A stretch of DNA of 64,000 nt, from positions 1 to 64,000 of the forward strand of contig JAUWPV010000006.1 of NCBI GenBank assembly GCA_030611385.1, in the 5' to 3' direction. The stretch comes from Bacillota bacterium (GTDB lineage Bacteria; Bacillota; Dethiobacteria; DTU022). The translations under genes were made by a program, and so were the position numbers. The notes beneath the pieces are model-generated. The model saw only the letters and a program-made list of their open reading frames with translations, ran no database searches and was not told the DNA's origin. The first letter of the stretch is position 1. Every line of letters starts with the position of its first letter. Below are positions 1 to 8,218 of this stretch, in pieces.

Positions 1-1
1 T

Positions 2-256
2 GCTGATGCCGCTGCTGATGCTGAACCCGAACCGGAACCCGAACCGGAAGGGTCTTTAATTAAAGATTTTATTGTAAAAGATGGAATCATCCCTGGCAAG
101 AAGATGGTTATCGTAACCCTGAATGTATCCGACCCGCAAAACTATCTGGTTACAGTTGGCGGTACGCCTTTGGGTTATAACGCCCAGGCAAAAAGTTTCT
201 GGGATGAAGTTGACAGCGATGATGCTGTTCTCAGCAAAGCTGTGGTAAGCCAGTAA
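2..256 (+). CDS. C-terminal end of a surface/secreted protein (partial)
   Basis: The frame is open from the window edge to a TAA, giving 84 residues and no start. It opens with an Asp/Ala-rich stretch and a short Glu-Pro repeat linker, like the linkers of the anchored proteins downstream, then a compact C-terminal segment ending in VVSQ. There is no membrane segment or sorting signal at the end. I do not recognise the terminal domain. The location, 40 bp upstream of a secreted wall amidase, suggests an extracellular protein. The rest of the gene lies outside the window. Confidence 0.6.
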   Translation, partial: ADAAADAEPEPEPEPEGSLIKDFIVKDGIIPGKKMVIVTLNVSDPQNYLVTVGGTPLGYNAQAKSFWDEVDSDDAVLSKAVVSQ

Positions 257-260
257 TCAG

Positions 261-277
261 GCAACAACCAGGGAGAA
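261..277 (+). repeat. Leader motif GCAACA..ACCAGGGAGAA, copy 1
   Basis: GCAACAACCAGGGAGAA lies just after the stop of the first partial gene. Near-identical strings (GCAACAT-GAACCAGGGAGAA) follow the stop codons before both dockerin genes (5229 and 8197). The purine-rich end resembles a ribosome-binding sequence, but the motif as a whole is longer than one. It may mark a duplicated intergenic unit. Confidence 0.5.
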
Positions 278-296
278 GTTGTTCGGAGGTGGACCG

Positions 297-2108
297 GTGT
301 TTAGAGACAAGAAGCTTATTATCCGGTTGCTGTTACTGACATTGTTCATATTTATTCTCTTAAGCTCGCCGGCAACAGCCGCTATTACCGGTTTTGTAAG
401 CAGCGGTGAAGATGGCGACATATATGAGTATAACTACGCTGATCTGCTTGATTCATATGCCCTCAAAATCCTTGGATTATCAAACGGCCTTTATGAAGAT
501 TTTGCCGCAAAAAAGGTCTATGCTCTTTTAGGAAGTTCTGGCAGATACCTTGATTACGCTGATGTTCTGGACCGTTATGCCTCCACCTTAATCTTGGAAG
601 AAACATTCGACCTCAATAAATATTTGGACAGTAAAGAAGTCAAGATGGCTCAGATGCCAGCCAGTGTAAGCATGGTCAGTCTTAATGACGGTAGACTGAT
701 TCGTACGAGTAAGACGATTCCTTCAAGCATTACCGAATCTAACCCCATCGTTGAAAATCCTGAAACCAAAACGCTGATTATTGGCCCGGCCGAAGTTTCG
801 TTGGAACAGGCGCAGCAGTGGTCCAGGAACCGGGCAGCCGATCAAGGGTTTGTCGACATTGCCCCCCTATACTGGGAATATGGCGAAAAAACAGGGATAA
901 GGCCAGAAGTTCTCTATGCCCAATCTGCTGTTGAGACTAATTTTGGCAAGTATACCGGCAAGGTGCCCTCAATATTTAACAACTGGGCAGGGATTAAAAT
1001 TGCTAACGCTGATGGTGATAAGGTTTATGATCACGAAATTTTTGCTGGACCAGAAGACGGGGTGCGGGCACATTTTAATCACATGTCTGCCTACGTAGGT
1101 TTGGAACCACTTGGCGAACCGCACGACCGCTACTATGTAGCTGTCGGTCAGACCTGGTCCGGATCAATACTTTATGTTGAAGAGTTGAGCGGCAAATGGG
1201 CCCCCAGGCTTGACTACCATGCCAGCATTTTGAATTTGCTGGATCAGCTCAAAACAACCGAAGTCGTTACCGTGAGTCAGGCAACGGAAAATGAAGGTTC
1301 TAATACTATGTCTGACGGTGTTTCCGGCAATGAAAACACTGCAGTGCAGCATGTTGCAGTCAACGTGGAGTTGCTACGCTTACGCAGCGGTCCGGGCACC
1401 AATTATAGCATTATTGATCTTCTCCCACTCGGCACCGTATTAAAAACAACCGGGAACCAGGAAGAGTGGTTGAAGGTCACTACACCAGGAGAACAAAACG
1501 GTTGGATTCACGGTGATTATGTCAGTGAAGTTGATATGTCTGTTGATCCTTTCAAAGGGAAAACAATTGTTGTCGACCCCGGGCATGGCGGTTCAGACCA
1601 TGGTGCAATTGGCGTTACCGGCTTACAGGAAAAAGAGCTTAACCTTGCCGTGGCTCATAAGCTGGCGATCTTGCTGAAAGAAGCAGGCGCCTCTGTGCTG
1701 ATGACCCGGGAAGGCGATCAGCCTGTGAGTAATGGACAGAGAGTTGATTTAGCCAATAAAGCGAAGGCCGATCTCTTTATCAGTATTCATGCCAATGCCT
1801 ATGTAAGCAATGAATCAAATGGCACAGAAACACATTATTGTTCTGAAAATAATCATAGCAATGCGAGCAGGTACCTGGCTCATCAGGTGCAAAATGAGTT
1901 GATATCTGCATTAAGCCTACGTGACCGTGGGGTTAAGGCGAACAACTTTTATGTTCTTAAAAACACTGAAATTCCAGCAGCACTGGTTGAACTCGCTTTT
2001 ATAAGTAACCCGGCAGAGGAGGAAATTTTAAGAAATGAGCAGACCCACAGTACAATTGCCCAGGCTCTTTATCGCGGTCTTGAAGCATATCTGCTCAATT
2101 ACCGGTAA
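297..2108 (+). CDS. Secreted N-acetylmuramoyl-L-alanine amidase with glucosaminidase-like and SH3b domains
   Basis: Peptidoglycan hydrolase acting outside the cell. I chose GTG at 297 over the track TTG at 279 because GGAGGT lies 6 bases before the GTG. Residues 1-29 form a signal peptide (hydrophobic core LLLLTLFIFILL). Around 188-330 is a glucosaminidase-like domain (QSAVETNFGKY with the conserved Glu). Around 351-418 is a bacterial SH3 wall-binding domain (RLRSGPGTNYSII). Residues 421-602 form an Amidase_3 catalytic domain with zinc ligands in DPGHGG, the Glu of QEKELN, and SIHANA, plus the catalytic Glu in VELAFISN. A two-lyase architecture of this kind is known from cell-separation or spore-cortex autolysins. 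It heads the surface cluster, so it may open the wall for assembly of the anchored cohesin proteins; that is inference. Confidence 0.9.
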   Translation: MFRDKKLIIRLLLLTLFIFILLSSPATAAITGFVSSGEDGDIYEYNYADLLDSYALKILGLSNGLYEDFAAKKVYALLGSSGRYLDYADVLDRYASTLILEETFDLNKYLDSKEVKMAQMPASVSMVSLNDGRLIRTSKTIPSSITESNPIVENPETKTLIIGPAEVSLEQAQQWSRNRAADQGFVDIAPLYWEYGEKTGIRPEVLYAQSAVETNFGKYTGKVPSIFNNWAGIKIANADGDKVYDHEIFAGPEDGVRAHFNHMSAYVGLEPLGEPHDRYYVAVGQTWSGSILYVEELSGKWAPRLDYHASILNLLDQLKTTEVVTVSQATENEGSNTMSDGVSGNENTAVQHVAVNVELLRLRSGPGTNYSIIDLLPLGTVLKTTGNQEEWLKVTTPGEQNGWIHGDYVSEVDMSVDPFKGKTIVVDPGHGGSDHGAIGVTGLQEKELNLAVAHKLAILLKEAGASVLMTREGDQPVSNGQRVDLANKAKADLFISIHANAYVSNESNGTETHYCSENNHSNASRYLAHQVQNELISALSLRDRGVKANNFYVLKNTEIPAALVELAFISNPAEEEILRNEQTHSTIAQALYRGLEAYLLNYR

Positions 2109-2537
2109 GCTGCCCGGTTTTGGATTTGAAGATTTACATAATAGTTTCGGTAAGTTATACCAATTATAGAAATAGCATAAAAAGGTATTTAGTTGCCATT
2201 TAAATAAATAGCTTGATTTTTTTAGTAAAAGAGTATAAAATATTCTAAAACAGGGATCAGATTAGAAAAAATTTTACACGCAAAAGAAGGATATTTTAGA
2301 TAAATATAGAATTTTGGCAGGGTATAGTATGTTAAAATAGAGAAAAGTGTTTTTATTTGTAAGCAGCAATGGTTCTGAATGATCTGGAATAATTCAGTCA
2401 GGATTGTATCTAACCTGAAATCGGAGGTGAAGCCAAAAGCCCAAACTGATTATTATTGAGAATGTGCCCGAAAAACAGGATATAAATAGACTAGAGAACC
2501 CGGGTGCATTATTTATTACGAAAGGGAGAGAAAAATT
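2109..2537. other. 429-bp non-coding leader before the surface-protein cluster
   Basis: AT-rich, with no credible ORF. I see a short hairpin (CTGAAT/ATTCAG near 2374-2396) and an AGGGAG ribosome site just before the ATG at 2538. No riboswitch family could be matched, and no clear -35/-10 pair was found. The length suggests a regulated 5' leader or a promoter region for the downstream cluster. Confidence 0.4.
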
Positions 2538-3254
2538 ATGAAAATGCTAGTCAGATACGGACTGCTTCTGCTCGTTGTATCGTCGATTGGCCTATCAATA
2601 TTTTTGATTGGCACCCAGACCGTCTATGCTAACGAAGAAGAAGCAGTAATAGAACTAGGGTATACTCCCGCAGAGAAAACTGCCGCTATCGGGGCAGCCA
2701 ATGATGCTATAGGTAGGCTTCCCCAGCCCGAAAGCATTGTTTCCTATGAACAGTCATATATTAATGATGTTGCCAGTGCCTTTGCCCTGGTGGAAACCGC
2801 CCGAATAGAATTCGACGCGGTTGATAGCGATTTTCCGGAGCTGGCCAAGCTTTATGCTGCGGAGCAAAGGGTTTTAAGGATGTTGGCTATCAAGGCTGCA
2901 CAAGATGCAATCGATGCAATTCCCCCTCTATCAGAGCTAACTGAGGAAGATAGAGAGACTGTAGAAGAAGCCCGCCAACTTGTTAATATTGCTATGGAAG
3001 AATATGGGGCTACTGCTTTTGAAATTTGCTGGCGTTTCGACGTCCTCAAAGCTGCCGAAGAACAGCTCGGTGAAGAAGAGCTTGAACCTGAACCTGAACC
3101 TGAACCTGAACCTGAACCTGAACCGGCCAAGCCCGATGACCGCCCCCCGACGCCGCCAACAGGTGGCCTGTCAGCCTACCTGGCTATGGGATTGCTGCTC
3201 TCGGGAACAGGTCTGTTCTTTATTAAACAGCGTAGCAGAGGAAGACATAAATAA
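2538..3254 (+). CDS. Anchored surface protein with helical repeats and TPPTGG C-terminal signal
   Basis: Extracellular anchored protein of 238 residues. It has a signal peptide (about 1-31, cleavage after VYA), then two copies of a roughly 70-residue helical repeat (about 45-175) containing AANDAIGRLP and AVDSDFPELAKLYAAE. The same repeat occurs twice in the next gene. A Glu-Pro linker follows, then TPPTGG at about 205-210, a hydrophobic segment and a basic tail (RSRGRHK). That layout mimics a sortase signal with the Leu of LPXTG replaced by Thr. The repeat resembles FIVAR-type wall-protein helices, though I am not certain of the family. AGGGAG lies 8 bases before the ATG. No enzymatic motif is present, so it is probably a spacer or scaffold. 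Confidence 0.7.
   Translation: MKMLVRYGLLLLVVSSIGLSIFLIGTQTVYANEEEAVIELGYTPAEKTAAIGAANDAIGRLPQPESIVSYEQSYINDVASAFALVETARIEFDAVDSDFPELAKLYAAEQRVLRMLAIKAAQDAIDAIPPLSELTEEDRETVEEARQLVNIAMEEYGATAFEICWRFDVLKAAEEQLGEEELEPEPEPEPEPEPEPAKPDDRPPTPPTGGLSAYLAMGLLLSGTGLFFIKQRSRGRHK
3084..3119 (+). repeat. GAACCT hexanucleotide microsatellite, six perfect units
   Basis: Six perfect GAACCT units followed by a GAACCG variant encode the Glu-Pro linker of the anchored helical-repeat protein. Because the unit is six bases, slippage would lengthen or shorten the linker without breaking the frame. Confidence 0.9.
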
Positions 3255-3336
3255 TCTGAGATCTTTGTTAGAAGGAGGATAGCAATCAACCTCATTATTG
3301 AATCGATTATTTAAATAATAAAGGGGTGTAAATATA

Positions 3337-4362
3337 ATGAAATCACTAAACAGAAGAAAGACAGTCTTACTCACAATTGTAATCTGCATATCGTTTTTGC
3401 TGTTATTTCCACAGGCGGCCTTTGCCGCAGACAGCGTTAAGCTAAGCGCCAGCACTGAATCCGGTATTGCCGGTGAAGAGGTTATAATCACGATCAATAT
3501 TATCAATGCTGTGGATACTGAAGGTGGCCAGTTCGACCTCTCCTATGATTCGGCCATCATTGAACCTAAAAAAGATTCAGCTGACGACTATTTGATTGAA
3601 GAAGGCAAATTTGTTTCCGATGCGAGCAGCAGCCTTTTAATGTCCAATGTAGTCGATGATACAATTAAAGTTGCCTGGATTACTCCCGAAGCTGACACTG
3701 CAGATTCCGGGGTTGTCTGTACAATAGTCTTCGAACTGCTTGGTGACGGAGATGTTACTCTAACCTTCAGTGATGTGGTTATGGCGCCTGATGGTGTTGT
3801 TATTGATACTCCCACTTCCGGCGAAGTAACTGTTATCAGTGTTACGGATGCCAAAAAGGCGGCAATCGATGCTGCTGATGCGGCTATTGCCGATCTTCCC
3901 GATCCCGATGATGTTGAGCTCACCGATCAGGATGATGTTGAAGCAGCTCGTGCCCTCGTTAAAGTGGCTAAAGATGACCACGGCGCGGTCGACAGTGATT
4001 TTGAAGATCTTGAAAGGCTGGTTGATGCAGAAGAAATGATTGACAAGCTGGAGGCAATCAAAACGGCAGACGATGCCATTCTGGCCCTGCCTTCCGTGGA
4101 CAGCCTGAAGCTCGACGACAAACCTGACGTTGTGGCAGCTAGTGCCCTGGTCAACAAGGCAAAAGACGATCATGATGCTGTAGATGCCGATTTTACTTAT
4201 CTGGCCAGGCTTACAGCCGCTGAAAACAGGATCAAGGAGCTCGAAGGACTTCAGCCGACTCCACCAACCGGCGGGGTGCAATACCTGATTCTGCTCGGAC
4301 TGGTAATCGTAATTGCCGGCGCTATGGTTTACTACAGGCGCAGGCGTTTGGGTGTTGAGTAA
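3337..4362 (+). CDS. Anchored cohesin-domain scaffold protein with helical repeats
   Basis: Surface scaffold of 341 residues. A signal peptide (1-31, cleavage near AFAA) precedes a cohesin-like beta-sandwich at about 32-165, recognised by the pattern TEGGQFDLSYDSAIIEP, then GVVCTIVFELLGDG and MAPDGVVIDTPTSGEVTV. Two copies of the helical repeat shared with the upstream gene follow (about 168-305; AAIADLPDPDD, AVDSDFEDLERL). The C-terminus is TPPTGG at 308-313, a membrane span and RRRRLGVE. In known systems cohesins bind dockerins; the two dockerin proteins downstream are the obvious partners, which is inference. AAGGGG sits 9 bases before the ATG. It is probably co-transcribed with 2538 (82-bp gap). 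It is not a cellulosomal scaffoldin by size or content, as no CBM is visible. Confidence 0.8.
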   Translation: MKSLNRRKTVLLTIVICISFLLLFPQAAFAADSVKLSASTESGIAGEEVIITINIINAVDTEGGQFDLSYDSAIIEPKKDSADDYLIEEGKFVSDASSSLLMSNVVDDTIKVAWITPEADTADSGVVCTIVFELLGDGDVTLTFSDVVMAPDGVVIDTPTSGEVTVISVTDAKKAAIDAADAAIADLPDPDDVELTDQDDVEAARALVKVAKDDHGAVDSDFEDLERLVDAEEMIDKLEAIKTADDAILALPSVDSLKLDDKPDVVAASALVNKAKDDHDAVDADFTYLARLTAAENRIKELEGLQPTPPTGGVQYLILLGLVIVIAGAMVYYRRRRLGVE

Positions 4363-4419
4363 GCATTACATCTAGCATTTTCAATTTGCTATATGTAAAC
4401 CTTGAAAAAACAATCGGTT

Positions 4420-4447
4420 GCGGCGGTGATTGATGAATCGCCGCCGC
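4420..4447. other. Strong GC hairpin between the two cohesin genes
   Basis: GCGGCGGTGATT and AATCGCCGCCGC form a 12-bp stem with one G-T pair around a 4-base loop. There is no U-tract after it. It falls inside the track extension of the second cohesin gene, which argues that this stretch is untranslated leader. It may act as an mRNA stabiliser or attenuator. Confidence 0.7.
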
Positions 4448-4488
4448 TGAAGCCTGCGCAGCTTGATATTGAGGGTCGTAAACTAACA

Positions 4489-5229
4489 ATGAACATGACA
4501 GTCAGAACCAGGTTTAAAAACATAATGGTATTCGGATTCTTATCTCTTGTATTTTCGCTAATCGCTCACAACGCAGCGGCTGCGGCAGACTTTAAGCTGT
4601 CAGCCGAAGAAGCGGAGGGGAGCAGTGGAAATCAGGCTGTTGTATCTGTAGAGGTGGAAAATGCAGCGGGTACTGAAGGTGGTCAGTTTATACTCAACTA
4701 TGATTCCACTCTTGTCAGACCGGTCGTTGTTGAAGCCGGTAAACTGATTGCCAAAGCACGCAGCAGCCTCTACATGGTCAACCTGGAATATGCTCCGGGA
4801 CAGCTGATGTTCATGTGGGTCACCGTTTTTGCCGACACCGATAACGCTGGTGTGGTCTGCACAATTACTTTTGAGTTATTAAAAGAAGGCATCAGCGGTC
4901 TCACTTTTGGCGAAGCCCTAGTCGCGCCCGATGGGATTCGAATCGGGGAAATGATTGCGGGGAAAATATCCATCGGTGCCATGGAGGTGGACCAGGAAGA
5001 TAGTGAACCCAATAGCCTTGAACAGGAAGACGAAGCTGAAATAGATGATGATAATCAAGTTTTGGGCATGGAAAACGGCGAAGAGGGCGAAACGGAAACC
5101 GCCACAGAAAACGGTGGCAACGGCTCTTTTCTGCTCTACTGGTCAGCCGCGGTAGTGGTTTTGGTGGCAGCCGGGGTCGTCGTTCTTAATCGTCTGAAAA
5201 AGTTTGACTCTAAGAAAATAAAAAGATAG
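4489..5229 (+). CDS. Membrane-anchored cohesin-domain protein
   Basis: Second cohesin protein, about 246 residues from the ATG at 4489. The track TTG at 4402 adds a non-signal-like N-terminus that spans a strong hairpin, whereas MNMTVRTRFKNI starts a normal signal peptide. No strong ribosome site precedes either start. The cohesin domain (about 32-165) closely parallels the upstream gene: TEGGQFILNYDSTLVRP, AGVVCTITFELLKEG, APDGIRIGEM. An acidic linker, a single hydrophobic span (AAVVVLVAAGVVVLN) and a Lys-rich tail follow. Unlike its neighbours it lacks TPPTGG, so it probably stays in the membrane. It likely presents a docking site for the dockerin proteins encoded next. Confidence 0.75.
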   Translation: MNMTVRTRFKNIMVFGFLSLVFSLIAHNAAAAADFKLSAEEAEGSSGNQAVVSVEVENAAGTEGGQFILNYDSTLVRPVVVEAGKLIAKARSSLYMVNLEYAPGQLMFMWVTVFADTDNAGVVCTITFELLKEGISGLTFGEALVAPDGIRIGEMIAGKISIGAMEVDQEDSEPNSLEQEDEAEIDDDNQVLGMENGEEGETETATENGGNGSFLLYWSAAVVVLVAAGVVVLNRLKKFDSKKIKR

Positions 5230-5248
5230 CAACATGAACCAGGGAGAA
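5229..5248 (+). repeat. Leader motif GCAACA..ACCAGGGAGAA, copy 2
   Basis: Begins at the stop codon of the second cohesin gene (TAGCAACAT) and precedes the first dockerin gene by about 85 bases. It matches the copy at 8197 apart from a two-base insertion, and the copy at 261 more loosely. Confidence 0.6.
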
Positions 5249-5331
5249 AAAATATTGCACGGATATACCGGAATGCTTTTGCATCTATCTAATAAGGTGA
5301 GTGATGATTAAACGAAAGCGAGGTTTTTAGA

Positions 5332-7971
5332 ATGCCGAAAACTCTTTTTAAGAGAGCAGGGTTAATAACACCTTTAGTTATAATCACCATCTTTCTATTC
5401 CTGATGATATTTTCTGCAGCAGCATCAGCTGCAATGCTGGGTGATGTAAACAATGATGGGTTCATTAATATACAAGACGTTGTGTTGGTGCAGAAGCATG
5501 TGCTGGGGTTTACCCCACCACTTACCGATGCTCAAAAAATAGTCGCCGATGTCAATGGTGATGGGGTTATCAACATCCTGGATGTAACTCTGATCACACA
5601 GATGTCTTTAGGGCTAATTAATGAGTTTCCAATTCTTGCCACGCCAGTGCTTTCCTCACCGGTCGACAACACTTTTATTGCCACTACATCGATCATTTTT
5701 CAGTGGAATCCATCCAGCGGGGCCAACAAGTACGAGCTGGAAGTAATAAGAGTTAGCGACAGCGCTATCTTTAGAAACCAGGTTTTAGGTAACGTTACTT
5801 CCTCTATGCAATTTGGTTTTCCGAATGACGACACCCAGTTCAGGTGGCGTGTCCGGGCCGGTAACGAAGTCGGCTGGGGCGTTTGGTCGGGGTACCGAAA
5901 CCTAACTAACGGGACCATAGCGACTATACCTGCCACGATGGTTCTATTTTCGCCAGCCGACAACGCTAATACTCTTAGTACGTCGATTATGTTCGAGTGG
6001 AAATTAACCAGCGGGGCCAACAAGTACGAGTTGGAAGTAACCAGGGTTAGCGATAGTGTTGTTTTCAAAAACCCGGTTTTGGGCAACGTTTCTGCCTCAA
6101 TACAGACTGGCTTTCCTGGCACCGGCACGCAGTATAAATGGCGTGTCCGGGCCGGTAACGAAGTCGGCTGGGGCACCTGGTCGGGATATCGAATCTTAAA
6201 TAACGGAACAATGTCGACTCTGCCTGCCGCTCCGATTCTATTATCGCCGGCTGACAACGCTACTGCTGCCGCAGCATCGATCATTTTTCAGTGGAATCCA
6301 TCCAGCGGGGCCAACAAGTACGAGTTGGAAGTAACAAGGGTTAGCGATGGCACCGTTTTCAAAAACCCGGTTTTAGGTAACTTTACTTCCTCAACGCAAA
6401 ATGACTTTCCGAATGACGGCACCCAGTTCAGGTGGCGTGTCCGGGCCGGTAACGATGCTGGCTGGGGCGTTTGGTCGGGTTACCGAAATTTAACTAACGG
6501 GACTATATTGACTATACCTACCGCGCCGGTACTGTTCTCGCCGGCCGACACTACCAATGTTTTTAGTACGTCGATTATGTTCGAGTGGAAATTAACCAGC
6601 GGGGCCAACAATTACGAGTTGGAAGTAACCAGGGTCAGCGATAGTGTTGTTTTCAAAAACCCGGTTTTAGGTAACGTTACTTCCTCTATACAATTTGGTT
6701 TTCCTAACGACGGCACGCAGTACAAATGGCGTGTCCGGGCTGGTAACGATGCCGGCTGGGGTGCCTGGTCGGGATATCGAATCTTAAATAACGGTGTTTT
6801 GCCTGATGCACCTAGTCTATCATCGCCTGCCGATAACGCCTATGCTTCCGGCATATCGGTTAGTTTCCAGTGGACTGCTTCCAGCGGGTCCAATAAGTAC
6901 CAGCTGGAAGTGACAAGGGTTAGCGATGGTGCTGTTTTCATGAACCCGCTTCTCGGTAATGTTACCTTCACGAAGCAAACGGGCTTTTTTGATGATGGCA
7001 CGCAATACAGGTGGCGTGTCCGGGCCGGTAGCAATGACGGTTGGGGCGTCTGGTCTGGGTATCGAATCTTTACCAACGGTGTTGTACCTGTTGCGCCGGA
7101 ACTGTTCTCGCCGGCTGACAACGTTAATACTTATAGTAATTCGATTACGTTCGAGTGGAAATTTACCAGCGGGGCCAACAAGTACGAATTAGAAATAAGA
7201 AACAGCGACGATACACTTTTTAGAACCGTAACTCTGGGTAATGTTTCTGCCTCAATGCAGACAGGTTTTCCTGATAATGCACTGTACAAGTGGCGGGTGC
7301 GGGCTGGTAACGATGCCGGCTGGGGTGCCTGGTCGAACTATAGGAACATAACCAAGGGTAATTTACTTGCTGCTCCGGCACTGATTTTACCGTATGAAAC
7401 TTCTACAGTTCCCGATACATCGATCACTTTCGAGTGGGCTGCTTCCAGCGGGGCCAATAAGTACCAATTAGAAGTTATAAGGGTCAGCGATGGCGCTGTT
7501 ATTAAAAACCAGGTTTTGGATCCCCTCGTTCCCGTTACCACCACAACGCAGACGGGCTTTTCTGATGATGGTACGCAGTACAGGTGGCGTGTCAGGGCTG
7601 GTAATGATATCGGCTGGGGTGCCTGGTCGGGCTACCGGAACTTTATAAACGAAACTATCCTGGATACCGCTCCGGTTGCTCCGGTAATGTCAACGCCGGA
7701 CGATGACACTCTTGTCAGTGGCACATCGGTCACTTTCGTGTGGGAAGCACCCATTGGGACTATCATTGAATACCAGCTGCAAGTAATAAGGGCCAGTGAT
7801 GGAGCGGTTATTAAAAACCAGGTTTTGACCGGTATCACCACAACGCAGACTGGCTTTCCTGATGACGGTACGCAGTACAGGTGGCGTGTCAGGGTAAGCA
7901 ATGCAACCGGATGGGGCAATTGGTCGTTCTATACAAACTTCACTAACGGCTTCTGGTGGTTGTCCTGGTAG
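5332..7971 (+). CDS. Secreted N-terminal dockerin protein with eight FN3-like repeats
   Basis: Extracellular protein of 879 residues. A signal peptide (1-33) leads directly into a type I dockerin (about 35-98) with two calcium loops, GDVNNDGFINIQD and ADVNGDGVINILD; loop positions 10-11 are Ile-Gln and Ile-Leu. From about 100 to the end are eight FN3-like modules of 90-100 residues, each with the pattern SGANKYELEV...TQYRWRVRAGN.GWG.WSGYR. No catalytic motif is present. Modules 1 and 3 resemble each other most, as do 2 and 4, indicating a two-module duplication. GCGAGG lies upstream of the ATG. An N-terminal dockerin is unusual, since most are C-terminal. The role is probably adhesion or a filament held by the cohesins upstream; that is inferred. 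Confidence 0.85.
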   Translation: MPKTLFKRAGLITPLVIITIFLFLMIFSAAASAAMLGDVNNDGFINIQDVVLVQKHVLGFTPPLTDAQKIVADVNGDGVINILDVTLITQMSLGLINEFPILATPVLSSPVDNTFIATTSIIFQWNPSSGANKYELEVIRVSDSAIFRNQVLGNVTSSMQFGFPNDDTQFRWRVRAGNEVGWGVWSGYRNLTNGTIATIPATMVLFSPADNANTLSTSIMFEWKLTSGANKYELEVTRVSDSVVFKNPVLGNVSASIQTGFPGTGTQYKWRVRAGNEVGWGTWSGYRILNNGTMSTLPAAPILLSPADNATAAAASIIFQWNPSSGANKYELEVTRVSDGTVFKNPVLGNFTSSTQNDFPNDGTQFRWRVRAGNDAGWGVWSGYRNLTNGTILTIPTAPVLFSPADTTNVFSTSIMFEWKLTSGANNYELEVTRVSDSVVFKNPVLGNVTSSIQFGFPNDGTQYKWRVRAGNDAGWGAWSGYRILNNGVLPDAPSLSSPADNAYASGISVSFQWTASSGSNKYQLEVTRVSDGAVFMNPLLGNVTFTKQTGFFDDGTQYRWRVRAGSNDGWGVWSGYRIFTNGVVPVAPELFSPADNVNTYSNSITFEWKFTSGANKYELEIRNSDDTLFRTVTLGNVSASMQTGFPDNALYKWRVRAGNDAGWGAWSNYRNITKGNLLAAPALILPYETSTVPDTSITFEWAASSGANKYQLEVIRVSDGAVIKNQVLDPLVPVTTTTQTGFSDDGTQYRWRVRAGNDIGWGAWSGYRNFINETILDTAPVAPVMSTPDDDTLVSGTSVTFVWEAPIGTIIEYQLQVIRASDGAVIKNQVLTGITTTQTGFPDDGTQYRWRVRVSNATGWGNWSFYTNFTNGFWWLSW
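5640..7960 (+). repeat. Eight tandem ~290-bp repeats encoding FN3-like modules
   Basis: Long, closely similar DNA blocks (for example CGTGTCCGGGCCGGTAACGA recurs) encode the eight modules of the first dockerin protein. The first four form an A-B-A-B pattern with about a 590-bp period; the later four are more diverged. Confidence 0.85.
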
Positions 7972-8040
7972 CTATGCGTACGGGTTCGACTACTCAGTTT
8001 GCCGGATATACTTTTTTCGCTGTGTAACATTTTGTATTAT

Positions 8041-8096
8041 TCTCCGATGGAATGAGAATGGGTGCAGATGTAACGGGTTGTAAATTCCATCGGAGA
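8041..8096. repeat. Perfect 13-bp inverted repeat with 30-base spacer
   Basis: TCTCCGATGGAAT (8041-8053) is exactly complementary to ATTCCATCGGAGA (8084-8096). No T-run follows, so it is not a standard terminator. It could be a protein-binding site, a transcript-end hairpin, or the ends of a tiny insertion. Confidence 0.8.
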
Positions 8097-8196
8097 CGCG
8101 GAGGTGGATCGAGAAGAAAGTGATCAATAACCGCTATGACAAATTAACTTTTCTCAAAAGGCTCAAAAAGCCTGGTTCTGAAAAGTGTAAAAGATA

Positions 8197-8218
8197 GCAA
8201 CATACGAACCAGGGAGAA
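8197..8218 (+). repeat. Leader motif GCAACA..ACCAGGGAGAA, copy 3
   Basis: Like copy 2, it abuts an in-frame TAG preceded by AAA-AGA (Lys-Arg). The preceding 36 bases encode RLKKPGSEKCKR, compared with RLKKFDSKKIKR at the end of the cohesin gene at 4489. This suggests a duplicated cohesin-dockerin junction. Confidence 0.55.

Noticed and set aside
2230-2530. c-di-GMP riboswitch before the surface cluster
   Set aside because: The conserved GEMM core and tetraloop-receptor features could not be matched; only a weak hairpin is present.
3171-3506. Minus-strand ORFs across the first surface genes (3171-3506, 3588-3923, 3760-4281 and similar)
   Set aside because: They are shadows of repetitive, biased-composition coding DNA and have no ribosome sites or domains.
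5640-7960. Repeat array considered as CRISPR
   Set aside because: Unit length is about 290 bp, the array is protein-coding in one frame, and there are no short direct repeats with unique spacers. No CRISPR array was found in the window.
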